This document shows positions 21,062 to 30,866 of a DNA stretch of 64,000 nt, piece after piece; position 1 is the first letter of the stretch, and each line of letters begins with the position of its first letter. A program made the position numbers and the translations under genes. The stretch is taken from the NCBI GenBank assembly GCA_039090855.1, contig CM077005.1, positions 18,763,921-18,827,920 on the forward strand, in the 5' to 3' direction. The notes below the pieces were generated by a model. The model was not told the DNA's origin and did no database searches. It saw only the letters and a program-made list of their open reading frames with translations. Source of the DNA: Macrothele yani. Lineage: Eukaryota; Arthropoda; Arachnida; Araneae; Macrothelidae.

Positions 21062-22215
21062 CAAGTAGAAGCAACGTGCCGTCATTGAGTTCTCAAGAAT
21101 GTTTACGAAGATGACACCATTGACAAGAGCAATGTGCACAGATGGATGAAGAAGTTTAAAGAAGGGAAACCAGCATTGAAGACAAACCATACAGTGGGAA
21201 ACCATCCTCGCCGCCCCGGTGGTGCAGTGGTCTAAGGCACTGGCCTCTGATCATTCGTCCGTAAGGGGTCTGGGTTCGAATCCCGGTCAGGCATGGATGT
21301 TGTGTTTGTCTTACGGCACTGGCTCTCTCCCTTCCCTGGAACCAGTGACCCTAAATTAGGGACGAGCGACTGCTTATAGCCCATTGAGTTGCTCACGGTG
21401 GTCGTTAAACCTCCAATCAAAAAAAAAAAAAAAAAAGAAACCATCCTCTGCGACCACTGACACGAATCGTCAGCGAGTGGATGAATTCATTCGCGCGGAG
21501 GGACTAGTCACAATCCGTGAGCTTATTGCACAGCTGGACTGTGGTCACAATGTCAAATACAGAAGATGGTGGAAGACTTAATGTGAAAGTCTGCTCTGAT
21601 CATGCTGGAAGCGTTTGAAGCCAACGAAGACACGTTTTCCGATCTGGGGACGGGATGAAACGTGGGTGTATCTTTCCGACCCGGAATCGAAGAATCAATT
21701 CATGGAATGGCGTCACACCTGCCAGCGATCAGCACAGGAAGTCATGGTGACTGTTTTTTGGGATGACAGGGGTGTCATTCGTCTTGATTTTCTGGAACGT
21801 GGCCGTACCGTGGCTAACGAGCGGTATATTGAGACACTCAAGAAGTTTAGATAAGCTATAAGAAGGAAGAGACCGAACAAGGACCTGGAAAGGATCCACA
21901 TTCACCATGACACATGACAATGCAAGACCACACACATCTTTGGCAACAAATCAGGCGATCAGCAAATTAGGCTTATCGGTGGTCCCCTATCCACCGTACA
22001 GCCCAGATCTGGCGCCCTCCGACTTCCACCTGTTCGGTCCACTGAAGGACGGTCTCCGGGGACAAAGATTTGACGACACGGAGTAGGTGATAGTGGCGGT
22101 GAAGAAGTGGGTACAACAGTCAACACCTGAATTTTTTTCAAAGACGATTCGAGAGTTGGGTTCAACGATGGCGCAAATGCATCGTTTGTGATGGAGACTA
22201 TGTTGAGCAGTATCT
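21062..22215 (+). pseudogene. mariner transposase, disrupted
   Basis: Reads VHRWMKKFKEGKPALK, then, past the SINE at 21210, VDEFIRAEGLVTIRELIAQL. The catalytic core has GRDETWVYLSDPESKNQFME (first Asp) and MVTVFWDDRGVIRLDFLERG. In shifted frames follow HDNARPH-type sequence near 21906-21935 (second Asp) and YPPYSPDLAPSDFHLFG near 21985-22035 (third Asp). Stops and frameshifts near 21580, 21853 and 21910 disable it. Confidence 0.87.
21210..21436 (+). mobile_element. tRNA-derived SINE inside mariner
   Basis: Target-site duplication gaaaccatcctc (21198-21209) recurs right after the poly-A, and removing the insert restores the transposase reading (..NHPR/KPSSATTDT..). Hence it is younger than the mariner. 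Confidence 0.95.
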
Positions 22216-22456
22216 TTGTATAGAAGAAGAGTTACTCTACCAACATGTGCAATTTGAACGACCTCTGTCAGTTAATAAAAAGTTATGCCCACTTTTGCAT
22301 TACTTTCAATGCAACCCTCTTATTTACCTGCAATGAAAAAGAAGGGATACTACAGAGGAAGAGTTACTCAACCAACGTGTGCAATTTGAATGACCTTTGT
22401 CAGTTAATAAAAAAGTTATGCCCACTTGTGCATTACTTTCGGTACAACCCTCGTAG

Positions 22457-23150
22457 CTTTCGTGGCTTTAACACAGGCGGTAAAATTATTTAAAATTATA
22501 AGCAGAACTGGCTTTTATTTCTTCCTCCCAGCTCCTTTCTGCTTCATTAATTGATTTATTTATGCCTACGAACAGTTACAAAATCGTCTGTCCATCAATT
22601 CATAGTGCCATTTGAAACGGAGAGCTCACACTTCTAGCTTGCTTTTAGAAACGGAAGAGCTCTCGTTTGAAAACACAGCATTTTCCAGAAATCGTTCTTG
22701 CAAACGAAAAAATTGCTAATTTTAAGAATCCGCTAAATCATTCGAACATTATTAGTTTTTTAAATTTTAGGTGAAGTGGCATTTCACCCAGCGAGCCGTA
22801 ACTGAAGATAATAAAGGAAAGAATATTCTGGATTTTCAATACTATCATCCATTTCTACTAACACATCAAATTACCGGAAATAACATAAAATATCATGAAA
22901 TTATGAGAAAATAACTTTAAAAACATGCAGGTAGTTTAAATAGTGATCCAAATTGTTACGATGTTATATGTCGAAGCTCTTACATCGGTGTCTAAGGTAT
23001 TTGGGGGCACTTATGCTGGCGTGGCTTTTACGCCGATGCCGCACATAAGGCAAATGGAAAACTGCTGCAGTATCATAATGAAATATCATAGCATTATACG
23101 TAGAAATTGGCAGCGAGGCCTTTCAGTCACGAGAAATTAAATAAATTTGC
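22457..23150. other. No gene recognised
   Basis: AT-rich. The part at 22975-23050 (ggtatttgggggcacttatg) could belong to the palindromic element that follows, but no partner was found. Confidence 0.4.
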
Positions 23151-23333
23151 GCACTCTACTGCGCTTCTGATAAATACGAGAAATACGTCGTCGAAGTCGT
23201 GACGTCAGGGAATGGCGACTGGGCATAAGCGCATGTTGTTTACATGTTAGTAGTTAACGTTAGTTTTATCGTTGGCGGCTGTCGATAGTCCTGTAAAATT
23301 GATTTTTTTAAGGTGAAACCGAATATATTAGAT

Positions 23334-23444
23334 ATGGTTTTATGTCTTGCATCATACTGTAATCACCAGACTGTCAAAAATCAGCGTTCATTTTATAGAT
23401 TTCCGAGAAACAAACGGAAACATGCCCTATGGACTAAAATGTCG
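23334..23444 (+). CDS. THAP zinc-finger N-terminus, single exon
   Basis: ATG at 23334 opens MVLCLASYCNHQTVKNQRSF, then YRFPRNKRKHALWTKMS, ending at a donor-like gtcg/gtaaat. C-x4-C followed by a YRFP..R....W block is the start of a THAP (C2CH) domain, the DNA-binding module of P-element transposase and THAP proteins. The second half (Cys-x2-His) would be on another exon that I do not find. The outer right arm, read on the minus strand, has a weak counterpart SFYFEQHSEEIRGQIHASKK. Probably a transposon remnant rather than a host gene. Confidence 0.5.
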
Positions 23445-23496
23445 GTAAATGTGTAGTTTAGCGTCCTAAATTATATGTATTCGGAAAAAATGCGAT

Positions 23497-24433
23497 ATAC
23501 ATATGTTAAAGTATAAAATTTGATGGCAAATAGTGAAAAAAAAAATCATCTGTAAAATGCATTTTAAAGATTTTTACCGCAGAACTTACCTCAAAATACA
23601 GCGCCGTGAACATCAGCTGCGGCAGGCCTAACACAACGCTGAGGTAACCACGTCAAGCTTGGCTCCTCTGAAACGATGGTCTCATTCCGGTGGCCATTTC
23701 GTTGGCGGAAGAGTACAAGAGGAACCGGGTACGTTCTTGCCAGGAAAGCGTTCCATTTTGTGCTGCTACGCTACAGAAAATAGCTCATCATTTCTGTCTC
23801 AGTTTTCACATCAAAATCTGACAGTTTCTTGGTTCTTTAGCGTATGATTTGCGAAATGTATGAATTCACTTCTCCTTCGAGGGTTTTATTTATTTATTTA
23901 TTTATTTATTTACGTACTTATGTAATCCAATTTGAATGAACTGCGAGCCACGCCGTCGGGAGCAAAACTTTCACTTTCCGATGCCATATAACTTCCGTTG
24001 GAGAGAATGCGACATCTACTTTAACGCTTTTCTAGAAAAAAAAGCATCTACATATATACTTTCTACTTCGTATCAGGAAATTACATGCGTAAGAGCAAAG
24101 TATTTCTCACCATGTGTTTTGAAAACTGCGACAGAAATGAAGAACTATTTTATGTCAGGTAGCACTACAAATTTGAACGTTTTCCTGGCTAGAACGTACC
24201 TATACTTCTAGTTGTAGTCTTCCGCCAATTTGTTGGCCACCGGAGCAAGACCTTCGTTTCAGCGGAGCCAAACATGACGTGGTCGCGCCGCGCGGCGTTG
24301 TGTTAGGCCTGGCAGCGGCGTTCTCGTCGTCGTACTTGGAGGTAAGTTTTACGGTAAAAATCTTCAGACTGAATTTTAAAGATGAAATTTTTTCACCATT
24401 TGCCATCAAATTACATACTTTAACATATATATA
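23497..24433. repeat. ~255-bp inverted repeat with outward splice-donor motifs
   Basis: Arms 23497-23752 and 24175-24433 share atatgttaaagtat, tttgatggcaaat, aggcctaacacaacg, tggctcc..ctgaaacga and attggcggaaga. Each arm has a consensus 5' splice site facing outward: minus strand TTTTGAG/GTAAGT at 23592-23587 and plus strand TTGGAG/GTAAGT at 24336-24347. Spacer is about 420 bp, without recognised coding. Confidence 0.85.
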
Positions 24434-24800
24434 CACTGAAGAGCAATTGAATTAGAGATACCTGTCTAGTAACGTGTAGCACCACCTTTCCCCCTGATGA
24501 CGGTGGCGATTCGTCTCGGCATGGACTCGACAAGGCACCGGAAGCGTATGAGAAGCCATACGGATACACGACCGCTGAACAAGCTCTCACAGTTCACGAA
24601 GATTTGATGGAGGGGGTCAGAGCATCGAACATCTCTCTCGATGGCATCGCAGATGTGCTCGATGGGATTGAGGTCAGGTGACCTAGCTAGCCAAAGAAGC
24701 GAGGTCACGTCGGTGGAATGTTCATCCAACCATTCGGATACAATTCGGGAGCGATGGCACGGTGCATTGTCTTGTTGCAAGATGAAGTCCCCAGTGGGAT

Positions 24801-24963
24801 TGTGACGTGCCTGCCAGCAGGACGCACACGACATAAAGGCAGATAGGAATCAGAATAATCGTCTGCGTAGCTCAGTTGGTAGAGCGACTTGTTCCGGAAT
24901 AAGCGGCCTCGGGTTCGAATCCCGGCGTAGACCAAAAATGACGGAGAAATTTACTTCGTTATA
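24801..24963 (+). repeat. TRIM 5' LTR
   Basis: Begins tgtgacgtgcctgccagcag and ends gaaatttacttcgttata. Contains the tRNA-like unit at 24861-24932. The upstream part (24801-24860) would be U3 and the part after the tRNA-like unit R/U5, but no poly-A signal is obvious. Confidence 0.92.
24861..24932 (+). promoter_or_regulatory. tRNA-like Pol III internal promoter (5' LTR)
   Basis: 72 nt folding as a partial cloverleaf: acceptor arm gtctgcg/cgtagac (7 pairs, one G-T), D arm gctc-agttggta-gagc (4 pairs), T arm cggg-ttcgaat-cccg. A box tagctcagttgg and B box ggttcgaatcc are perfect consensus. The anticodon arm is abnormal: cttgttcc/ggaataag forms a loopless palindrome, so it is probably not a working tRNA but can recruit TFIIIC. 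No T4 terminator follows closely. Confidence 0.8.
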
Positions 24964-25225
24964 ATGGCGCCCGAACTATCCGGATGACCCGACCGATCAA
25001 AATCTCGCATTGGTGTGATGTTATTTCCACACCGCGAGACAGGAAAAATCAGAGAATTCCTTCTCCAGCGCTTCGAAAAATAAAAATGTGTGATGTTGCA
25101 TTCCACACAGCAGATTGACTGGGAGTTCTCAAGTGCACGTTCAACAGTGGATGGCTGCCTGCAACGATTCATGGTCACGGCTGATCCGTGGGCCATGCCC
25201 CCGGCCCTCTTTCGTGGGGGGGAGA

Positions 25226-25388
25226 TGTGACGTGCCTGCCAGCAGGACGCACACGACATAAAGGTAGATAGGAATCAGAATAATCGTCTGCGTAGCTCAG
25301 TTGGTAGAGCGACTGGTTCCGGAATAAGCGGCCTCGGGTTCGAATCCCGGCGTAGACCAAAAATGACGGAGAAATTTACTTCGTTATA
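25226..25388 (+). repeat. TRIM 3' LTR
   Basis: Same length as the 5' LTR, offset exactly 425 bp, two substitutions. Preceded by the polypurine tract and followed by the ggat duplication. Confidence 0.92.
25286..25357 (+). promoter_or_regulatory. tRNA-like Pol III internal promoter (3' LTR)
   Basis: Second copy, one substitution in the anticodon arm (actgg for acttg). A and B boxes intact. Confidence 0.8.
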
Positions 25389-26265
25389 GGATGTTGAAGA
25401 CGCACAAACGGGAGAAAATGGTCGTCCAGGATATCCCGGTAACGTTGACCGGTGAGGAACGATGTCACACGTACCAGGGATCCCATTTCAGTCCAGGTAA
25501 ACAGTCCCCAGAAGAGAATGCCACCCCCACCAGCTTGAAGAGTACCCTGCTGGCAAGAAGGATCCATCGCTTCATGTGGTTTGCGCCGTACTCGTATCCT
25601 GCCATCCGCACGTACCAACGTGAATCTCGACTCATCAGTACAGCCAACATTTTCCCACATGTCTAAGGTCCAGTGGCGATGTTCCCGCGCCCGTGTTAAT
25701 CTTTGCACCCTGTGATGTGCGGTCAGCAGCGGTACCCTCGTGGGACGATGGCTTCTGTACCCCATAGCGAGGAGATGGTTCTGGATGGCGTGGCTGCTTA
25801 CACGTTTTTGTGCACCAGCGTTAAATTGCCGAGTGATTTCTTGCACTGTGACCCGTCTATCCACTGTTACAATGTGAGCTAGCCGACGATGACCCCACTC
25901 ATCCACACGCTGTTGTCCACGGCAGTTGGCCCTTGCAGGGATGGTTTTCCCGGATTCCATGTACTCACGGTGCACCCGTGACACAGTGGCTCGTGAAAAT
26001 CACAGTGCCTGCACGACTTCCGAGATGGAGTGACCCATTCGTCGGGCCCCGACAATTTGCCAACGATCAAATGCGCTTAGATCCTTCGTCTTACCCATAC
26101 TGCGTCCGACTCTTACTGATTCCCGTCGCATCACTCCTTATATTGTCGGATCGCTGCATACGTCATGTCGTTTCCGTTTACAGGGCCGCCCACAGCGCCA
26201 CCCACAGCGCCACATTTGCATAACGTCAGCTGTCTCTAATTCAATTGCTCTTCAGTGTATATACA

Positions 26266-26534
26266 CAGTGGCGGCGGAACCGCCCGGACCCGGTCAATAA
26301 TTTCAACAATTTCAGCCAAGGTTTTCATTTTTATTATTTTTTTATTTGGCGTATGTGCGATTGTTATGATGTGCCTTAGAAAGTTCCTCTAGGTAAGTGG
26401 TTGGGTGGTCCTAATTCCCAACAAAGCTCCTTAGGCATTGTTTTCCTTCTGTTTGTTCCGGGAAGCGGGAAGGAAGGGGGTGCACCACGATTCGAAATTT
26501 CGGGCCCGGTCAACGAATTCACTTTCCGCCGCCC

Positions 26535-26537
<3 letters not shown>
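26266..26537. mobile_element. hAT-type MITE
   Basis: 272 bp. Left end cagtggcggcggaaccgccc; right end reversed reads caggggcggcggaaagtg. Flanking 8-bp sequences tatataca (26258-26265) and tatatata (26538-26545) fit a hAT target duplication with one change. Both sides also carry a 'ccggtcaa' block. No coding capacity. It lies immediately next to the Tc1 right TIR. Confidence 0.78.

Positions 26538-26571
<34 letters not shown>
26538..26571. repeat. (TA)n microsatellite
   Basis: TA dinucleotide run between the hAT MITE and the LINE; also the likely target area of several insertions. Confidence 0.95.
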
Positions 26572-26572
<1 letters not shown>

Positions 26573-26911
26573 GGATGTAAGGTCAGGTGATGCGTAACAT
26601 CACAGCCTCTCCTTGACAAATGTCAACCCCGCCTTCTCGTGGTGCATCCTGTTCCTACCAAAGGGGCTCTGACGACCGCCAATAGCGGTATAACTATACC
26701 ATCGGGATTAGAGGAAATTCTATCCCACACTCACCAACCCGCTTGGCCAGCGTGGTGAGTTATGGCCAAACCCTCCAAAATGACTCCACAACTTAAATCT
26801 TGGCCCTCAGTTTCCGGCAGCTGGAATGTACCTGGCCAAGGCAGCGGCCAGTGCGACATGAAGGCAGAGGGTGCTAAGAATCCCCGGAGGACCGGACTAG
26901 GCTGCCATCTG

Positions 26912-27739
26912 ATGCTGACCTTGGCAACGTACAATGGACGCTCCCTATCTTCTGATTCAAGGCTTCTTGAATTGGAAGAGGAACTACAAAGGATCAAGTG
27001 GGACATTGTGGGGCTAAGTGAGGTAAGGAGAAGAGGAGAAGATCTCATCGAACTGAAAAGTGGACATCTCTTCTACTATCGTGGGACAGATACTGGCAGA
27101 ACTAGTGGTGTTGGATTTATAATAAACAAGAAACTGAAGGATTAAGTTGTAGAAGTTGAAAGTTCCTCTGACAGAGCTGCACGGCTTGTTATCCAACTCT
27201 CGAAAAGATACCAGGCTCAGATTATTCAAACTTATGCACCCACCACAAGTCATCCTGAAGAAAAAATTGAAGAATTTTATGAGGAAATTTGTCATCTAAA
27301 TAATAAAGGTAAGCAGCACTTGAAAATAATTATGGGAGATTTCAATGCAAAAATAGGGCTACGGCAACTGAATGAAACTTCAGTAGGTAAATTCGGTCAC
27401 GGCAACAGAAACCAGCGTGGAAATACTCTCGTTGAGTTTGCAGAGGCAGAAGGGTTTTTCATCTTGAACTCCTTCTTCAAGAAAAAGCCACACAGGAAAT
27501 GGACATGGAGACATCCAAATGGGACGACAAGTGAAATTGATTTTATTATGTGTAACAAAAAATTTGTCATAGAAGACTGCAGTGTGCTAAACAAGTTCAA
27601 CACAGGTAGTGACCATAGATTGGTGAGATGTAAGATGCACCTCAACACTAAACTTGAACGTGGCAAGCTCATAAGACAAACAAAATCTATTGACATAACC
27701 AACCTTAAAAACACCATAATACCTTCAAGTTGGAACTGA
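26912..27739 (+). pseudogene. RTE apurinic-type endonuclease domain
   Basis: Reads MLTLATYNGRSLSSDSRLLE, WDIVGLSEVRR (catalytic Glu), GVGFIINKKLKD, QTYAPTT, IMGDFNAKIG (Asp/Asn), TWRHPNGTTSEIDFIM and FNTGSDHRLVRC (Asp-His). This is the EEP fold that nicks target DNA. A nonsense codon TAA at 27143 replaces the AAA seen in the copy at 58660; a frameshift near 27730 separates it from the RT part. Confidence 0.92.
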
Positions 27740-29265
27740 AGAACAGGTTCTCTGCTTTAGAAGGCCTAACATTGGAAGAAGTGGACATCTCTGAAGTTAA
27801 CAGAAAAGTAACCAAAGTTCTTATGGAAACAGCAACAAAATTAGCTGGGTCGAAGAACAAGTTGCATGTAAATAAATTATCAGGAAAAACGAAAATGTTG
27901 ATGCAAAAAAGAAGAGAGATGAGGACAACTAAAGAAGATGTGACTTCCAAAGTGGAATATATAGAGCTATGCAAGACAGTACGAAAAAGTATCACTGAAG
28001 ACGTAAGAAAATTCAACTGTGAACTAGTGAGGAAAGCAATTGAAAACAACCAAAGCCTAAAGATAGCAAAGGGACATCTCAGTAAGGGAAGAAAACAGAT
28101 TATGGCACTGAGAAAAGAAGATGGTTCTGTAACAAGAAATAGAGGCGAAATTTTGACAAGAGTGAAAGATTTCTACTCCAAATTATATGAAAGGGATGAT
28201 ACATGCACTCCAGACATCATGAAAGATACCAGTACCAGAGTTCCTCCAGTCCTTCCAGCAGAAGTTGCACATGCAATCAAGAACATGAAGCGGGGAAAAG
28301 CTCCAGGAGAAGATGGGATTACTGTAGACATCATACAAGAAGCAAGTGGAGAAATCGAAACAGTACTCGCCCAAATTTTCACTCGATGCCTTAATGAAGG
28401 AAAGATTCCTGAGGATTGGAACACCGCTACAATGATCCTGCTACATAAGAAAGGTGACATTGAGGATCTCGGAAACTACAGACCTATCAGCTTCCTATCA
28501 GTAGTTTATAAAATCTTCACTAAAGTTCTTTCACACCGCTTGAAGGTAACACTGGACATGGCTCAACCGAGAGAACAAGCTGGATTCAGGAGTGGCTACA
28601 GCACAATAGATCATATCCACGTGCTGAGAGAACTAATTGAAAGAGCGAGGGAATATGAACTTCCATTGTGCATGGCTTTTATCGATTATGAAAAAGCCTT
28701 TGATTCGGTGAAACCATCAGCAGTTACAATGGCTCTGAAAACCTGCGGTATTGAAGATGCATACATTAATATTATTAATAACATCTATGAAAATGCAAGT
28801 GCAAAGATTAGGCTGTTTGAAAATACAACACACGTAAAAATTGGAAATGGAGTAAGACAAGGTGACACCATATCTCCGAAGCTCTTTAATGCCACATTGG
28901 AGGGTGTTTTTCAGTCGCTGAGCTGGGAAAACAAGGGGATAAAGATTAATGGAGATTATCTAACCCACCTTCGTTTTGCTGATGACGTAGTCATTTTTGC
29001 AACTAGCACATCAGAGCTGCAGAGTATGATCCAGGAACTTGCTGACAAGAGTAAAGAAGTGGGATTAAAAATGAACTTTCAGAAGACAAAAGTGATGTTC
29101 AATGCTTTTACAAGAAATGAAGATTTATCGATTGATGGAGAAAAGCTGGAGATAACAGACACGTACGTTTATCTTGGACAGCAGATATCAAGTGAGGGTC
29201 ACATTGATGAAGAAATTAATCGGCGTACAAAACTTGCCTGGAGAGCTTTGGAAGAAACAGCATAA
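27730..29265 (+). pseudogene. RTE reverse transcriptase domain
   Basis: Uninterrupted 511 codons. RT blocks in order: KAPGEDGITVDII, PEDWNTATMILLHKKGD, LGNYRPISFLSVVYKIFTKV, AGFRSGYSTIDHI, CMAFIDYEKAFDSV, NGVRQGDTISPKLFN, FADDVVIF (catalytic DD) and NFQKTKVMF. The early part (27750-28150) is a charged linker. Sequence blocks place it in the RTE clade. It ends by a one-base loss near 29255 relative to the copy at 61590. Confidence 0.94.
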
Positions 29266-29279
29266 TTTTCAAGAGCAAT

Positions 29280-29735
29280 ATGCCATTATGTCTTAAAAGA
29301 AAAGTGTTTGATCAATGCATCCTTCCAGTGCTTACGTATGGTGCAGAGACGTGGACCTTAACTAAAAGAGACATACAAAGGCTGCAGACAACTCAAAGCA
29401 GCATGGAGAGGTGCATGCTTGGTATAACCAGGAGAGATAAGAAGAGGAACTCGTGGATCCAAAAAATGACAAGAGTGGAAGACATCATGATCAGAGTTAA
29501 ATCCTGAAATGGCAATGGGCTGGACATACTGCCAGAAGGACAGATCATCGATGGACAGCCGAAATTTTAGATTGGATTCCAAGGGACAGGAAAAGACCCA
29601 GAAGAAGACCACATGGGAGATGGGTGGATGAAATTCGAAAGTATGCAGGGGTGACATGGAGGAGACTGGCACAAGACAGACCGTTGTGGAGGAAACTTGG
29701 GGAGACCTTCGTCCAGCAGTGGATTGATAATGGTT
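29280..29735 (+). pseudogene. RTE C-terminal region
   Basis: Continues CILPVLTYGAETWTLTKRDI, MLGITRRDKKRNSWIQ, then after a one-base loss near 29505 WQWAGHTARR, DRKRPRRRPHGRWVDEIRK and LWRKLGETFVQQWIDNG. The GR..W.DE block is usual at the RTE C-terminus. Ends in TGA-rich (atg)n. Confidence 0.88.
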
Positions 29736-30084
29736 GACAATGATGATGATGATGATATATATCATTTTTTCAAAACATGTAGCCAAATAATTTAGTACGC
29801 TAAACTACACATTTACCCTTATCTTTTTAAGAAGCATGAATTTGACCACGTATTTCCTCGCTATGCTGTTCAAAATAAAATGACTGTATGTGAGAGGACT
29901 TCGCAGCAATTTCACAGCGTTGAATTAGCTCCAAACTGTTGGGGGAAAAATGAGAAATTCGAAAATATGAGCACATTTCACCAATCACGTTGAAACGTTA
30001 TGCGAATCATGGAGCAACAAGACATTTATGCCCAGCGCCATCTTGTGACGTCACACTTCGACAACGTATTACATCTTTTGTTAT

Positions 30085-30866
30085 TGTTGTTTTTAAAGGG
30101 CTCGTTCATTCTGGTCGAAGTTAAGGTCAAAATCAGTGCAACTTTTTTTGAACAGAAAAATTTGCGACACTAATTCCGTTATTTTTATTATATACAACAT
30201 CCTTAATTAGTTTGAAAAAAAATTATATTCCTATTGCTTTGAATTACAAGAATGCAATTCCTCTTAGCTTAAAATTTAGTTTTGCAATGCTCCAATTGTT
30301 TTGCACTACAAATAACTTCTAGAAATCTTTTACGTTGCGTTATAAACAGGATATAGTTCAAGGGAACAGTACGGTTGCGGCTTAGGCAAGGATAAACTTA
30401 CTTTTTCGGAACATCTTGAAAATCACTTGCACTTATTAAATGAAGTCGATGTTCGACACTTAATTTAGTCTGAAATCCAATATTTCTCGCCACCGGCTAT
30501 TAGCTACTAAAGAATACCATTACATGTCAAACAATCTTGGCATTGACATCGCCTGCGAGAATGTCACTCATAAGAAACAGAATGCATATTGTATTTGCAT
30601 ATCGATCCGCGTGATATTGAAAATTGTGTTCATTTTCGGTTATATTCGCATCCAAAAAATAGCACTAAACCGACACAGAATGTTATGTATAAAAAAAAAA
30701 GCAGTACAACTAGACATTTTAATCATGGCTGTGCCAAAATATCATTAATATCAAAATACGTATTTTTTCCTAGTATTACATTGAGTTTTATTGTATATCA
30801 TGAACGAATTTCGAAATTGTTAACGTATCATTAAAATATCTAATACGCAAAGTTCCAGCCCGTGTA
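30085..30866. other. No gene recognised
   Basis: AT-rich intergenic sequence; nothing assignable beyond short A/T runs. Confidence 0.45.

Larger units (their letters stand above)
20921..22453 (+). mobile_element. mariner transposon with >110-bp TIRs, split by a SINE
   Basis: Left terminus cgagggttgtaccgaatgta..; right terminus ..tttcggtacaaccctcg with TA on both outer sides. The inverted repeats run about 130 bp, including tcgttcaaattgcacatgtt and its complement. The right side contains the terminal sequence twice: an inner partial copy (22222-22321) and an outer full copy (22322-22453) that even includes the complement of the left-internal ttcattgcaggtaaataa. Confidence 0.88.
24801..25388 (+). 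mobile_element. TRIM retrotransposon with tRNA-like sequence in each LTR
   Basis: 588 bp with two 163-bp LTRs (24801-24963 and 25226-25388) that differ at two positions only (ggcaga/ggtaga and acttg/actgg). One base after the 5' LTR comes tggcgcccgaac (24965-24976), the core of a tRNA-Lys primer-binding site. A G-rich polypurine tract (ggggggaga, 25216-25225) abuts the 3' LTR. Flanking 4-bp duplication ggat (24797-24800, 25389-25392). LTRs begin TG but end TA rather than CA. The 262-bp interior has no open frame. Each LTR holds a tRNA-like unit with intact Pol III boxes. It depends on another element's reverse transcriptase and integrase. The internal strand is taken as plus from the PBS/PPT order. 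Confidence 0.9.
24477..26098 (-). pseudogene. Tc1-like transposase, interrupted by a TRIM
   Basis: Starts MGKTKDLSAFDRWQIVGARR with the HTH GHSISEVVQAL, one in-frame stop (TGA) just after it, then SRATVSRVHREYMESGKT. A long open part (25376-25984) has the second HTH QKRVSSHAIQNHLLAMGY, CTDESRFTL (first Asp) and GGGILFWGLFTWTEMGSL. It reads ..LPFVRLQHP into the TRIM; past it TGDFILQQDNAPCHRSR (second Asp), ARSPDLNPIEHICDAIE (Glu) and SMPRRIATVIRGKGGATRY before the stop. Only the one stop and the TRIM disable an otherwise full-length DD34E enzyme. Confidence 0.93.
24434..26257 (-). mobile_element. Tc1-like transposon carrying a TRIM
   Basis: Perfect 25-bp TIRs: cactgaagagcaattgaatt.. at 24434 and ..aattcaattgctcttcagtg ending 26257, each next to a TA-rich target. 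Without the 592-bp TRIM plus duplication it is about 1.23 kb. Its near-intact transposase makes it one of the youngest DNA transposons here. Confidence 0.95.
26580..29757 (+). mobile_element. RTE-clade LINE, near full length
   Basis: 5' untranslated part begins aggtcaggtgatgcgtaaca and includes cgccaatagcggtataacta; coding spans 26912-29735; the 3' end is a short (atg)n repeat as in other RTE elements. Domain order endonuclease then reverse transcriptase, one ORF, no poly-A. Two other broken copies lie at 57916-58891 and 61090-62600. Confidence 0.92.
23160..30080. mobile_element. Palindromic THAP-containing element, opened by later insertions
   Basis: Outer left arm (23170-23470) and the reverse complement of 29780-30080 share cgtcgtcgaagtcgtgacgt / cgttgtcgaagtgtgacgtc, ggcgactgggcataag / ggcgctgggcataa and gtaaatgtgtagtttagcgt. 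Inner arms (23497-23752 and 24175-24433) are a clear ~255-bp inverted repeat. A Tc1 (24434-26257), a hAT MITE (26266-26537) and an RTE LINE (about 26580-29757) lie between the inner right arm and the outer right arm, all at a TA-rich spot. Without them the element is about 1.6 kb. A THAP-type exon suggests P-element ancestry. Confidence 0.6.

Noticed and set aside
24861..24932. A functional tRNA gene
   Set aside because: The anticodon arm does not form a normal 5-bp stem with 7-nt loop, and the sequence lies in an LTR duplicated at 25286; kept as a tRNA-like promoter.
26431..26619. Frame with an Ile-Tyr repeat
   Set aside because: It is the (TA)n microsatellite translated.
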